A DNA stretch of 39,177 nucleotides from Candidatus Poribacteria bacterium (GCA_012270795.1 JAAXHO010000085.1:1-39177); one strand, 5' to 3'. Positions 23,376 to 32,349 are shown, numbered from the stretch's first letter. The notes: generated by a model from the letters alone, not told the origin. A program made the numbers and translations.

Positions 23376-24155
23376 TTACCGATCAGGTTGATTGAATTCA
23401 ATATAGTCGTACTTCGGTTTTTGCTCCTCAGTGGGTTTCTCACCATTCATCGGTTGCGATTTTTCAGGGGCAGGCTGCCGATTGGTACGAAAACCGACTT
23501 TATATCTGCGAACACGCATAATCGGATACGGACCATCAAAACCGGTAATCTCACCTTGTATTTCTACCTCATTATTGTTGCTATTCACAACATCATGCCG
23601 AAGTTGATCAAATTCAGGAGATGCTTTAAAGACGAAATTCTGTCCACTACGTCCAGCACGCAAAGCATGATGAATCTCGGAAGTCTGCGGTCTCCAACGC
23701 GCCCAAGCAGGTATATCTCGTATACCACCACGTGAGAAGCCAGGATGTGTAAACATGTCACCTCTGATTTCTGCTTCAGTCTTCAGCAGGCGAACTTGTC
23801 CCAATCCATGACGACCCCGATAACGTGAATCCCTCAACTGACGCGTAATGTTGTAAACATCAAATGTATGTGTCTCACTGTATTTAGATACACCACTTCT
23901 CGGTTTTATTTCAACGACTGTCGTAAAAAGTCTTTCCTTCCCATTCTTACCAACAGGAGTATGGAAGGTAATATCTTCTGGGTCTGCCCACGGTGCCAGT
24001 AACCGTTTAATCTGTAATGCATCCCTAAAACTCACGACATCCGAAATCTCTATCTTCAAACTTGTAACTTCTGCGACACTTACATTGTTCATGATACCAA
24101 GAAAAAACAATAAAACCACCACAATTAAGATTATACCATGTATTGCGCGTTTCAT
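23376..24155 (-). CDS. Exported protein of unknown function
   Basis: A 259-residue protein with a signal peptide or anchor (residues 5-27, GIILIVVVLLFFLGIMNN) and a basic, Arg-rich body (QLRDSRYRGRHGLGQVRLL; ARWRPQTSEIHHALRAGRSG). The C-terminal tail is Pro/Glu/Lys-rich and probably flexible. I do not recognise a family. GAGGAG lies 9 bases ahead of the ATG, and a promoter with a palindromic spacer is 64 bases upstream, so it has its own control. It faces the threonine synthase gene convergently. The early residues (DALQIKRLLAPWADPEDITF) recall heavy-metal-associated-like short beta-alpha-beta units but too weakly to name. Confidence 0.75.
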   Translation of the reverse strand: MKRAIHGIILIVVVLLFFLGIMNNVSVAEVTSLKIEISDVVSFRDALQIKRLLAPWADPEDITFHTPVGKNGKERLFTTVVEIKPRSGVSKYSETHTFDVYNITRQLRDSRYRGRHGLGQVRLLKTEAEIRGDMFTHPGFSRGGIRDIPAWARWRPQTSEIHHALRAGRSGQNFVFKASPEFDQLRHDVVNSNNNEVEIQGEITGFDGPYPIMRVRRYKVGFRTNRQPAPEKSQPMNGEKPTEEQKPKYDYIEFNQPDR

Positions 24156-24218
24156 AATTAGCTCCTCACCTGTTTGTTATTCTAACACCTGGTCACTCTG
24201 TATCTTATACTTTTTTGC

Positions 24219-24247
24219 ATTATAACACTGTTATCAGTGTAAATCAA
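24219..24247 (-). promoter_or_regulatory. Promoter with a palindromic spacer ahead of the 24155 gene
   Basis: On the minus strand TTGATT (24247-24242), a 17-base spacer, and TATAAT (24224-24219). The spacer contains ACACTG-ATAA-CAGTGT, a perfect 6-bp inverted repeat. A repressor bound here would block RNA polymerase. The same design is seen at 32446-32474. Confidence 0.7.
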
Positions 24248-24271
24248 GTCATAAACAATACCGTTCATCAC

Positions 24272-24802
24272 TTATTTCGTTTCTTCAACAAACCACAAAG
24301 CGTCAGCCATTCTTGCGTCAGTTTCAGCAGGTTTGACCTGTTGTCCTGCAAACTTTACAAGATCACAATTGAGAAAAAAACTACGAATACGCTCAATGCA
24401 TGAATCATCAATCTGTTCGCGTGACATCCGATGAAGAATGCCTGTAGTTGTCAGTTCTAATGCTGGTATCTGGAAACGCAATGCAATATACTCGCGAATG
24501 ACATAGGAAATCCGCTTGTGAAAAGTAACCATATCGCACGATGAAGACTCAAGCGTTTTTAGCTTCTCAAGTGCAATTTCATGAGCAGGACGAGTAATAA
24601 CTTCCTCAACTATAGTAAGCGGTTTGCTATGATTGCGTTTTCTCTGATACATCCAGATTGCACCAACAACAGCCGCAAGAAAGAAAACTCCTATTAAATA
24701 ATAGGGGAACAGGTTTTTGGTAATTTCCAAAAGGGGTTTGATATCGCGTAGACTTTGCGGATTCAGAGGGGACTGTATCAGAAACTGGGGTATAACTGCC
24801 AT
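24272..24802 (-). CDS. Single-span membrane protein, DUF4381-like
   Basis: A 176-residue protein with one membrane segment (residues 32-50, PYYLIGVFFLAAVVGAIWM) and a C-terminal cytoplasmic helical domain. Residues 73-176 (PAHEIALEKLKTLES, YVIREYIALRFQIPALELTT, then a CDLVKFAG segment) resemble DUF4381-type proteins, which are often encoded with MoxR ATPases and von Willebrand proteins. None of those is nearby. It lies 4 bases after the ferredoxin gene on the same strand, so it is likely co-transcribed, and may anchor a redox complex. The family assignment is by pattern only. Confidence 0.72.
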   Translation of the reverse strand: MAVIPQFLIQSPLNPQSLRDIKPLLEITKNLFPYYLIGVFFLAAVVGAIWMYQRKRNHSKPLTIVEEVITRPAHEIALEKLKTLESSSCDMVTFHKRISYVIREYIALRFQIPALELTTTGILHRMSREQIDDSCIERIRSFFLNCDLVKFAGQQVKPAETDARMADALWFVEETK

Positions 24803-24806
24803 GATG

Positions 24807-25400
24807 CTACGGTGAAAGCGTATACGGTTCTACCACAATGGACTTCGGATCCGTCGGACATGCATACTGACAAACCCCACATCCAGTACATCCAGGTTCA
24901 ATAACTTCTATCATCCCAGCTGACGTGAGTTTAATCGCAGATTTGCCAATAGGGCAACTGTCAACACAATAGGTGCATTCAACTGAATTTGAACGCAGAC
25001 ATGTGTCAACATTGAATATCGCAAGTCCCATTCTAATGTCCTCAGCAAGCACAGTTTGCAATGCACCACTCGGACATACAAACATACATGCCAACGAATC
25101 ACAGATCACACACGGTTGTTCATCTGGGTCAATAAATGGGGTTCTTGCTAATTCGGAATCACGGTGTTGTAAAGGTTGAATAGCATCAGCAGGACAGTTT
25201 TTAACACAATTACCACAACGAAGGCACTTATCTAAAAATTCAGGTTCAGGTATTGCCCCTGGAGGTCTCAGAATTACACGGTGTAGATCATCAACAGGAC
25301 CCTGAACACCGATCCTGTCGTCTACGAATTCTGCAACAGGTTTCATGATCTGCTGGAAAGCTTCCTTGAAAAAGTCACGTCTTCCTTTTTCATCGGACAT
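24807..25400 (-). CDS. Ferredoxin-type protein with four [4Fe-4S] motifs (MauM/NapG-like)
   Basis: A 197-residue iron-sulphur protein. Four cysteine clusters are visible: CLRCGNCVKNCP (59-70), CVICDSLACMFVCP (97-110), CLRSNSVECTYCVDSCP (134-150) and CTGCGVCQYACP (171-182). This is the layout of NapG/MauM-like electron carriers that pass electrons between the quinone pool and exported enzymes. There is no twin-arginine signal; the start MSDEKGRRDFFKEAFQ has only an internal RR, so it may remain in the cytoplasm. It lies between a SufR-like regulator (28 bases upstream) and a membrane protein on the same strand. Confidence 0.9.
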   Translation of the reverse strand: MSDEKGRRDFFKEAFQQIMKPVAEFVDDRIGVQGPVDDLHRVILRPPGAIPEPEFLDKCLRCGNCVKNCPADAIQPLQHRDSELARTPFIDPDEQPCVICDSLACMFVCPSGALQTVLAEDIRMGLAIFNVDTCLRSNSVECTYCVDSCPIGKSAIKLTSAGMIEVIEPGCTGCGVCQYACPTDPKSIVVEPYTLSP

Positions 25401-25428
25401 TGCAGTAACCTTTGGATTTGGGAAATCC

Positions 25429-26106
25429 TTAATTCTGGTTGGTTTGTTTAACTGAAAGTGTCTGCAAATTCTGATTTTTACTTTCAGATTTTGGAATGCA
25501 GTAACTACATCTGTGACTACCCTGCATCAGATGTTCTACTCGATACACCTTTACACCTAACGATTGGCGAAAAAGAGCTAATTCAATCTCGCAAACATGG
25601 GGATATTCCTGAGCAATCGCAGCAATCGGACAATTATGCTCTATCAACACAAACTCATCATCGTTCTCTTCATAACGAGCCATATACCCCTCTTCATCGC
25701 GTATCTGTGTTAGTTCTTTGATGCGATCAAGTAAGTCTTTTCCATCCAGTCGCTGTTGATACATCTCTAATTGTGATTTCATACGACTTCGGAAAACTTT
25801 GTTAATAAAACCTGGACCATTGAATTTCGCTACCTCTTGCATCAAACCAACTGCAAAATTAGCGTAAGTTGTTGGGAATAGGCTATGTGCTTCCTCTTTT
25901 AATAAATAACGATGATGAGGTCTGCCACGTTCCTGTTTTTCACGCTGATATTCTACAAGACCTTCCTCTTCAAGAATAGAAAGATGTTGTCTAATACCCA
26001 TAGCACTAATACTCAGAGCTTCTGTCAGCTCACTCACAGTCATGCTACAGCGCATCTTTAATAACTGTAGGATTCGCATACGAGTTTCACTCATTTCGCA
26101 GTTCAC
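25429..26106 (-). CDS. SufR-like winged-helix regulator with a candidate Fe-S site
   Basis: A 225-residue regulator. The N-terminal winged helix (MRILQLLKMRCSMTVSELTE, then IRQHLSILEEEGLVEYQ) is of the ArsR/DeoR-like type seen in SufR. The C-terminal domain has Cys159, Cys172, Cys200 and Cys203 (HNCP, HVCE, HRCSYC), a spacing like the Fe-S ligands of SufR. It may sense Fe-S status and control the adjoining ferredoxin genes, and perhaps the divergent sulfite-oxidase-like gene. The start is a GTG at 26106 with AGAGG 8 bases upstream; an ATG 12 bases later has a poorer site. No suf genes are adjacent. The regulatory target is inferred. Confidence 0.85.
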   Translation of the reverse strand: MNCEMSETRMRILQLLKMRCSMTVSELTEALSISAMGIRQHLSILEEEGLVEYQREKQERGRPHHRYLLKEEAHSLFPTTYANFAVGLMQEVAKFNGPGFINKVFRSRMKSQLEMYQQRLDGKDLLDRIKELTQIRDEEGYMARYEENDDEFVLIEHNCPIAAIAQEYPHVCEIELALFRQSLGVKVYRVEHLMQGSHRCSYCIPKSESKNQNLQTLSVKQTNQN

Positions 26107-26362
26107 AAGAACAACCTCTTCTAAAATTGAATTCTAATAGAATTATAATATATTTTTCTATGTTTTTCAAGGATATTCTACCATTTGGGTATATAAAGTT
26201 TTTAGCAGACAGAATCACCAAAAAATGTTTGAAATTCAGGACATTATATGCTATCATTTCAATTGTATAAAATGTTGTTTTCCATTTCAAGTCCTCCAAA
26301 CTATCTATATCTTAATATCCATAACTACTCTGACGACAACCCGCGTAATTCTTCAAACTACA

Positions 26363-26578
26363 ATGAACAAATGGTACGAAAACAGAACATTATTGAATAT
26401 CCTCATAACCGCAATGGTTGTCTGTTTTATAGCATATTTTTACTTCTCTTGGAAATGGGGACTACCGTTGTTTCTTACCTTCGGTACTGCGATTATGATA
26501 AGAGGTGTAGTTAAAATCACAATGCGAATGCACAGTAAAAAAACAAAACATCATACACATAACAAGGAGAGCAAATGA
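26363..26578 (+). CDS. Small two-span membrane protein
   Basis: A 71-residue protein starting at the ATG at 26363 (MNKWYENRT). It has two hydrophobic segments (LLNILITAMVVCFIAYFYF and LPLFLTFGTAIMIRGVV) and a basic tail (SKKTKHHTHNKESK). An upstream in-frame ATG at 26225 would add 46 residues of unlikely composition, and neither start has a strong ribosome site. Its stop overlaps the start of the sulfite-oxidase-like gene (ATGA), so they are translated together. It may be a membrane subunit or anchor for that exported enzyme. Confidence 0.65.
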   Translation: MNKWYENRTLLNILITAMVVCFIAYFYFSWKWGLPLFLTFGTAIMIRGVVKITMRMHSKKTKHHTHNKESK

Positions 26579-27567
26579 AACGAAGAACTTTCATAAAAAT
26601 TAGCGCAATGAGTGCCGCAGGTATAGTTTTGCCACTTAAACTGGAAGCACAAGAAGAAGATATACCTTTGCTAAAACCGCGAACCTTAATTACACCAAAT
26701 GACGAATTCTATATACTACAAATCGATGAACCCGCAGAACTTGATGAAGCAAGTTGGCGATTAGTTATTACAGGTTTAGTAGAAAAACCCATGCCACCGA
26801 TGCAACTAAAAGACATTAAAGCAATGGAAGCTGTTGAGACAATGCGAACACTAAAATGCATCGGTGACCCAATCGGCACAGAACAGATGGGGAATGCAAA
26901 GTGGAAAGGTATCCGATTACGCGACCTACTAAAAAAGGTTACAATTAAACTAAAAGCAAAGGTGGTTGTCTTCCGTTGTGCAGATTCATACCATACCGCT
27001 ATTCCTTTAGCGGATGCATTGCATGAAGATACTATTCTTGCCTATGAAATGAATGGGGAAGTCCTACCAATAGACCACGGTTACCCTGTCCGTTTGCTCA
27101 ATCCCGGACACTACGGCACAAAAAATCCAAAATGGATTGTCAATATACAACTTGCCGAAAAACATACAAGTTATTGGGAAGAAAAAGGATGGGATCCAAT
27201 TGCAAATGTGAAACTTGCTACTGTTATCGGCACTCCCTCCGCAGAAGAAGAAATAACCGCAGGTGAAGATTATACCATCAGTGGGGCCGCTTATGATGCC
27301 GGACATCATGGAGGAATCAAGAAGGTTGAAGTTAGCGTTGACTACGGAGAAAACTGGAATGAAGCAAAAATCTGGGCGAAGGATACGCCCTTAGCATGGG
27401 TGCTTTGGAAATGGACCTGGAAAGTACCAAAGAAAAAGGGACCAGTTGAGATATACGCCAGAGCCACCACTAATAGTGGTATCACACAAGATGAAATGTT
27501 CCTTAAAGTCAAACCTGTTGGTGCATTAGGTTATCATACAGTTGATGCAAAAATAGTGGACCCGTAG
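26575..27567 (+). CDS. Exported sulfite-oxidase-type molybdopterin oxidoreductase
   Basis: A 330-residue enzyme with a twin-arginine signal (MKRRTFIKISAMSAAGIVLP), so it is exported folded. The molybdopterin domain shows WRLVITGLVEKP and a putative Mo ligand Cys95 in TLKCIGDPIG. YPVRLLNPGHYGTKNPKW is the typical substrate-side segment. The C-terminal beta-sandwich dimer domain is at about 215-320 (ISGAAYDAGHHGGIKKVEVS, DYGENW). No haem domain is present, as in SorA/YedY-like forms. Electrons could go to the nearby four-cluster ferredoxin or to a cytochrome. It overlaps the small membrane gene by 4 bases and is divergent from the SufR-like regulator. Confidence 0.92.
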   Translation: MKRRTFIKISAMSAAGIVLPLKLEAQEEDIPLLKPRTLITPNDEFYILQIDEPAELDEASWRLVITGLVEKPMPPMQLKDIKAMEAVETMRTLKCIGDPIGTEQMGNAKWKGIRLRDLLKKVTIKLKAKVVVFRCADSYHTAIPLADALHEDTILAYEMNGEVLPIDHGYPVRLLNPGHYGTKNPKWIVNIQLAEKHTSYWEEKGWDPIANVKLATVIGTPSAEEEITAGEDYTISGAAYDAGHHGGIKKVEVSVDYGENWNEAKIWAKDTPLAWVLWKWTWKVPKKKGPVEIYARATTNSGITQDEMFLKVKPVGALGYHTVDAKIVDP

Positions 27568-27600
27568 ATAGTGATACCGTTATATTGACCTCTCAAATCA

Positions 27601-28785
27601 ATGCACATCAAACTGACACACCTAATCACCGTCTACTTACCTGTATTGTTCATTGATCTTGCACTAAGCAGTATATACACTAATTCATCATTTTATAGTA
27701 ATCACCTAAAACTTACACCAACTTTTGTGGGTATCTTGATGGCGGTCTCAACAGCAAGTTTCACCTGTCTTGCAATACCTTGTGGGAAACTTGCAGACCG
27801 TGTTGACCGTAGACGTATGTTATACACTGCCTGCCTTGTATTAGCTGGAATAAGTCTTGTTCTCCCCTATTGTAAAAATAAGATCCTATTATTGATAACT
27901 TTTCCTTTATTAGGTATTTCTCTGGCACTCTTTTGGCCCGCCTATGAAGCATGGCTTTCTGAACAGGAAAGCAAAAGTAAACTTATACAACGGGTAACTC
28001 TCTTCAACCTATTTTGGAGTATTGGTGTAACATTAGGACCATCGCTATCAAGTTATCTATACCAAGATGAAAACCCATTTAGACCGTTTTACATAGCAGC
28101 AGGACTCAGTTTGTTCACAATTGCATTGCTGTATCTTCATAAGAGTGAAGTGAAATCACTACCAACTAAAGCAGCTACTGATAACGTTGAAATACTCTTC
28201 CCAACACCCAAAGTGAGAACTATCCACCTCAATATTGCACGCTGTGCGAATTTCGCCTCTTGGTTCGGTTTAGGAGTCTTACGTAGACTCTCACCGAAAT
28301 TAATCCTGGAGATGGGAATTTCTCCAAAATTATTCGGTAATTATATGCTTACGCTTGGAGGCGTACAAACTTTCGCGTTTCTCGGTCTTGGTTCGGGATT
28401 CTCTACACGATGGCATTACCGATTGAGTCCAATTCTTATAGTGCAGGGTTTGGCAATGCTCAGTTTCCTCATGATATGGAAATTTCAGCATACTATCCTC
28501 TGGACATGTGCATTTGCGATAATTGGATTGTCCGCAGCCTTTACATATTTTAGCAGTATCTACTACGGTTTACACAGACACACCGACAAAGGAAACAAAA
28601 GCGGCTGGCACGAAGCAGTATTAGGGTTGGGAATATTGGTAGGCCCACTGTTCGGTGGAATTGCTACAGATGCCGGCTGGGGGCTGCAAAGTCCATATCT
28701 CTTATGTGCATTAACGTTCTTCACTGCTATCATAGTAGAAGCAATCATTGCTGCTAAACTTCATACTTCAAAGGATTTGCTTTGA
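27601..28785 (+). CDS. Major facilitator superfamily transporter
   Basis: A 394-residue membrane protein with about twelve hydrophobic segments. The loop between segments 2 and 3 carries the MFS signature in the form GKLADRVDRRRML (residues 62-74). The second half starts near 205 after a hydrophilic loop. The start ATG at 27601 has only a weak ribosome site and lies 33 bases after the oxidoreductase. The 3' end overlaps the convergent enolase-superfamily gene by 32 bases. The substrate is unknown; the convergent sugar-acid gene suggests a sugar or sugar acid, but with low certainty. Confidence 0.9.
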   Translation: MHIKLTHLITVYLPVLFIDLALSSIYTNSSFYSNHLKLTPTFVGILMAVSTASFTCLAIPCGKLADRVDRRRMLYTACLVLAGISLVLPYCKNKILLLITFPLLGISLALFWPAYEAWLSEQESKSKLIQRVTLFNLFWSIGVTLGPSLSSYLYQDENPFRPFYIAAGLSLFTIALLYLHKSEVKSLPTKAATDNVEILFPTPKVRTIHLNIARCANFASWFGLGVLRRLSPKLILEMGISPKLFGNYMLTLGGVQTFAFLGLGSGFSTRWHYRLSPILIVQGLAMLSFLMIWKFQHTILWTCAFAIIGLSAAFTYFSSIYYGLHRHTDKGNKSGWHEAVLGLGILVGPLFGGIATDAGWGLQSPYLLCALTFFTAIIVEAIIAAKLHTSKDLL

Positions 28786-29881
28786 TATAATCCTCATCTA
28801 CAGTAACCCCAAGACCAGGCGCATCTGGAACCGTTACTTCATGTGCATTAATCTCAATACCTTCAGCAACCATAGTCTCTAAGAACACTGGCGCGTTCAA
28901 TTCTGCTGGCAACACTAAATCAATAGTAGAAAAAAGATGGACACTTGCAATGAAACCCACACCCGCTTCTGTTAAACCACTTCCCAACATCTCAATAGCG
29001 TAGGCTTCTGCAACATCAGCACTCTTGAGGCATTCTGTGAGACCACCAGACTTACACAATTTCAGGACAACCGCATCTGCACATTCAAGCTGCACAATTT
29101 TACCAAGATCATAATGGCTAAAGCAACCTTCGTCAATAGCAATCGGAAATTGCGACCCATCACGGACACGTTTCATACCAAACCAATCTCGGCTTGCAAC
29201 CGGTTGTTCCATACAGTAGATGGTATCAATATCTTTAATACGATTAAGTAAGTCTAACGCGTTTGAAGGTGTATACGATTGATTCGCATCAATCCAAAGC
29301 TTCGCATGTGGGGCAGCGTCACGGATAGCACGTAATCGGTCCTCATCTTCTGATGGTACACCTGCGACTTTGACCTTGAAGCAGGAGCAAGGTGCTAACG
29401 CTTCGGCTTTCAACGCCATTATTTCAGGCGTATCAATACTCAACGCATAGCTCAGTGGAACCGTATCATGCCGCTTCCCACCAAAAAGCACATGAATAGG
29501 TACACCCAGCATTTGTCCGCTTATGTCACACAATGCAATATTCACAGCTGCCTTTGCAAAAGGATGTCCATTACTCACAGCCGGTTTTAATGTTTGATGC
29601 ATTGCCGTTTGTATTGCATTTCGGTTCAGAGGATTTTTGCCTAACAACAGAGGGGCAATGTAATTTCGTATCGTAGATGTAATAGATTCTGTCGTCTCAT
29701 AACTCCATGAAGGGAGGGCCCGTTGTTCTCCCCAGCCTACGAATCCATCATCTGTCGTAATTTTTACAAAAACATGGTCACCCGCAGACTCAGCATCCCC
29801 GACAAAACCAGTACCAATCGTAAATTTATCCTTCATACCAATGGATGTCGGATACACATCCACACACGCTATTTTGCTCAT
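28754..29881 (-). CDS. Mandelate racemase/muconate lactonizing enzyme family protein
   Basis: A 375-residue enolase-superfamily enzyme. The capping domain is at the N-terminus (TTDDGFVGWGE). The barrel carries the KxK motif (Lys169 and Lys171, FKVKVAG), metal ligands Asp198 (WIDANQSY), Glu225 (CMEQPVA) and Asp250 (IAIDEG), and Lys274 on the far side (VVLKLCKSGG). The Lys-Lys pair is that of the MLE/dipeptide-epimerase subgroup. AGAAGG lies 9 bases before the ATG. The stop region overlaps the MFS gene. It may act on a cycloisomer, dipeptide or sugar acid; the neighbouring KDG kinase and lactonase favour the last. Confidence 0.9.
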   Translation of the reverse strand: MSKIACVDVYPTSIGMKDKFTIGTGFVGDAESAGDHVFVKITTDDGFVGWGEQRALPSWSYETTESITSTIRNYIAPLLLGKNPLNRNAIQTAMHQTLKPAVSNGHPFAKAAVNIALCDISGQMLGVPIHVLFGGKRHDTVPLSYALSIDTPEIMALKAEALAPCSCFKVKVAGVPSEDEDRLRAIRDAAPHAKLWIDANQSYTPSNALDLLNRIKDIDTIYCMEQPVASRDWFGMKRVRDGSQFPIAIDEGCFSHYDLGKIVQLECADAVVLKLCKSGGLTECLKSADVAEAYAIEMLGSGLTEAGVGFIASVHLFSTIDLVLPAELNAPVFLETMVAEGIEINAHEVTVPDAPGLGVTVDEDYIKANPLKYEV

Positions 29882-30055
29882 AACATATTTTCCTTCTGTT
29901 GTTTTATACTTTTATATGAACCGACCTGAATGTATTTTCTTACACCGCATTTTAGCATAATTATGCCATTCTCGCTACAAATTCGGTTGACACATTCATC
30001 GTTATCAACTATAGTACACAAAGCAAGTGCACTTTTCTAAAATAGGGAATATGTT

Positions 30056-30319
30056 ATGCTTTTCATCTTTTTTATTTTGATCTTACCAACCACTGTTTTT
30101 TTGATATTGCTCTATAATGCAAGAGAAAAAAAGGACGATACAGAAAATCCTACAGAAACCATAGAGGTATGTGCAATCTGTCAAAATGATTTTCCACTAA
30201 ACCAATTGGTAGAAAAAGAGATTGGTCCCTACGGTAAAATCTACTGTTTTTGTGGAAATTGTATCAAAGAACTGCAAGAAGAATATAATAGTATAATGAG
30301 TATTTCATCAGGAGAATAA
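30056..30319 (+). CDS. Small membrane-anchored zinc-ribbon-like protein
   Basis: An 87-residue protein: an N-terminal membrane anchor (LFIFFILILPTTVFLILLY, residues 2-20), a charged linker, then CAIC (39-42) and CFCGNC (64-69), which could bind one zinc ion. I do not recognise a family. AGGGA lies 9 bases upstream of the ATG. Its stop lies 4 bases before the KdgK start, so the two are likely co-transcribed. The function is unknown; quality control of a membrane partner or transcription tuning are guesses I would not assert. Confidence 0.7.
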   Translation: MLFIFFILILPTTVFLILLYNAREKKDDTENPTETIEVCAICQNDFPLNQLVEKEIGPYGKIYCFCGNCIKELQEEYNSIMSISSGE

Positions 30320-30323
30320 TTAC

Positions 30324-31367
30324 ATGTATGATTTAGTTACATTTGGGGAAGCAATGATACGACTCACCGCCCCGGAATTCATGCGATTAGAACAGGTCGC
30401 ATCACTTTCAATTACCGCAGGCGGTGCCGAGATGAACGTAGCTGTCAACGCAGCACAACTCGGGTTAAAAACTGCGTGGGTATCACGTCTCGTTGATAAT
30501 TGGTCAGGTAGATACATCCGAAACAAAGGACGTGAATTCGGGGTAGATATGTCTAACATCGTTTGGGTCGATTTTGACGGTGTCGGCTTTGAAAGAAACG
30601 GATTCTATCATCTGGAAATGGGGGCGGGGCCACGGGCAAGTAGTGTCACCTATGACAGAGGACACTCCGCAATCTCAAATGTTCAACCCGGGGAAATTGA
30701 TTGGACAACTATTTTTCGCAATGCACGCTGGTTTCATCTGAGTGGGATTACACCCGCCTTATCAGAATCTGCAGCTGCTGTTTCAGCAGAAGCACTGAAA
30801 GCTGCACAGGATGCTGGTGTCAAAACAAGTTATGATCTCAACTTCCGCTCCAAATTGTGGACTGCAGAACAAGCACAAGCTGCAAACCGCCCCATGATGG
30901 AACATGTGTCAGTCCTCATCGGAAATGAAGAAGACTTTGAAAAATCACTCGGTTTTGCTGCTGAAGGTACAACTGAAACATATAGTAAACTTGAACCTGA
31001 AAGCTACAAAGAAGTTGCACAACGCGTCAAAGAAACATATCCAAACATTGAAATGATTGGCACAACACTACGTGATGCAAAAACCGGTTGGCTAAATGAT
31101 TGGCGTACACTCTTGTTTGATGGAGAGGACTTCTATTTATCACGAATATATGAAAACTTAGAACTTGTGGATAGAGTCGGAGGAGGAGACAGCTTTTCAT
31201 CAGGACTCATCTATAGCCTACTGAATGGGAAAACGCCTCAAGAAGCAGTTGACTTTGCAGGGGGTTACTCAGCGTTGGCACACACCTTCCCAGGCGACTT
31301 TAATTGGGCAACTGCTGCAGAGGCAGAGAAGGCAATGCAAGCGGGTAGCGTACGTATCAGTCGTTAA
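30324..31367 (+). CDS. kdgK: PfkB-family sugar kinase, likely 2-keto-3-deoxygluconate kinase
   Basis: A 347-residue ribokinase-fold enzyme. It shows FGEAMIRLTAPE at the start, the substrate-side AGGAEMNVAVNAAQLG (residues 32-47), YDLNFRSKLW (170-179) typical of KDG kinases, and the PfkB signature DRVGGGDSFSSGL (283-295) with catalytic Asp289. It phosphorylates KDG, the product of uronate breakdown, and so fits with the GH88 enzyme at 14533. AGGAG precedes the ATG. It is convergent with the COG3618 gene, the two stops being 5 bases apart. Other 2-keto sugar substrates are possible. Confidence 0.9.
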   Translation: MYDLVTFGEAMIRLTAPEFMRLEQVASLSITAGGAEMNVAVNAAQLGLKTAWVSRLVDNWSGRYIRNKGREFGVDMSNIVWVDFDGVGFERNGFYHLEMGAGPRASSVTYDRGHSAISNVQPGEIDWTTIFRNARWFHLSGITPALSESAAAVSAEALKAAQDAGVKTSYDLNFRSKLWTAEQAQAANRPMMEHVSVLIGNEEDFEKSLGFAAEGTTETYSKLEPESYKEVAQRVKETYPNIEMIGTTLRDAKTGWLNDWRTLLFDGEDFYLSRIYENLELVDRVGGGDSFSSGLIYSLLNGKTPQEAVDFAGGYSALAHTFPGDFNWATAAEAEKAMQAGSVRISR

Positions 31368-31372
31368 TAACT

Positions 31373-32233
31373 TTACAAAGATTGTTCAAGTCTGTAAAAT
31401 TTGACTGCATTATTATAGAATAGATCGTTTTTTTCTTTCGATGAACATCCTTCAACAGCATCATACAAGGTCTGCACCCAACGCGAATAATCAGAGGCAA
31501 GCGTTGAAACAGGCCAATCACTGCCATAAACAACGCGATCAAATCCGAAACATTCTATGACATGCTCTATATATGGCTGTAGATCAATCGGTTTCCACGA
31601 CTCATGGTCTGCTTCTGTCACCAATCCAGACATCTTGCAGAATACATTTGGAAAAGCAGCAAGCGTCTTTATCTCCTGCCTCCACGGTTCAAAAAGTTGA
31701 TTCTTGATATCTGGTTTGCCAATATGATCCAATATAAATTGAACATGTGGACACTGTTCAACAAGTTGTATGGCGTTTGCAAGTTGTGGGTGAAAAATAC
31801 AGATATCAAAACTCAACCCGTATTGTGCAAGTGTTTTAATACCTTCTACAAACTTAGGTTGTATACAAAAATCAACACTTTCACCTTGAATTAGTCGGCG
31901 AATACCTTTCACAAGTTTTTCCTCAGCAAGTTTCTCAACAAATGCTGCCACCTGCCGACCTTCTTCAAGTGGTGCCCAAGCCACAATACCACGAAGGCGC
32001 GGTTCCACTGCTGCAAGTGATGTTACCCAGTCAGTCTCTTTCAAACCATCATCAGGATGTGTGTCACATTGCACAAAAACAAAGGAGGTTATTTCCAAGT
32101 TTTCGGTTGCAGCGGCATAGTCGTTCAATAGATATTGCCTGTTTAACGCAGGAACCTGCTTCAGCCAAGGATACCTAAGGTGTTTGGGATGCCATAGATG
32201 AACATGCGTATCAACAATCGGGATTCTTTCCAT
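31373..32233 (-). CDS. COG3618 amidohydrolase/lactonase (fuconolactonase-like)
   Basis: A 286-residue TIM-barrel hydrolase of the amidohydrolase superfamily. Metal ligands are His10 and His12 (VDTHVHLWHP), with His170 (ILDHIGKPD) and Asp239 (VYGSDWPVS) completing the site. The length matches COG3618 enzymes, which open sugar lactones such as L-fucono-1,5-lactone or 2-pyrone dicarboxylate lactone. No signal peptide. It opens toward the long regulatory gap at 32234 and converges on kdgK. A lactone from sugar oxidation, perhaps by a Gfo/Idh/MocA-type enzyme, is a likely substrate; this is inference. Confidence 0.92.
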   Translation of the reverse strand: MERIPIVDTHVHLWHPKHLRYPWLKQVPALNRQYLLNDYAAATENLEITSFVFVQCDTHPDDGLKETDWVTSLAAVEPRLRGIVAWAPLEEGRQVAAFVEKLAEEKLVKGIRRLIQGESVDFCIQPKFVEGIKTLAQYGLSFDICIFHPQLANAIQLVEQCPHVQFILDHIGKPDIKNQLFEPWRQEIKTLAAFPNVFCKMSGLVTEADHESWKPIDLQPYIEHVIECFGFDRVVYGSDWPVSTLASDYSRWVQTLYDAVEGCSSKEKNDLFYNNAVKFYRLEQSL

Positions 32234-32349
32234 TGGTTGTCTCCATGTGGCTAAGGATTAACACTATTTTAGTCATTCTATAGAAATTTGTCAAATATTT
32301 TAAACTGGGTGGGCAAACAGACATTCAATTGTCCAGTTTCGTTGTTGTT

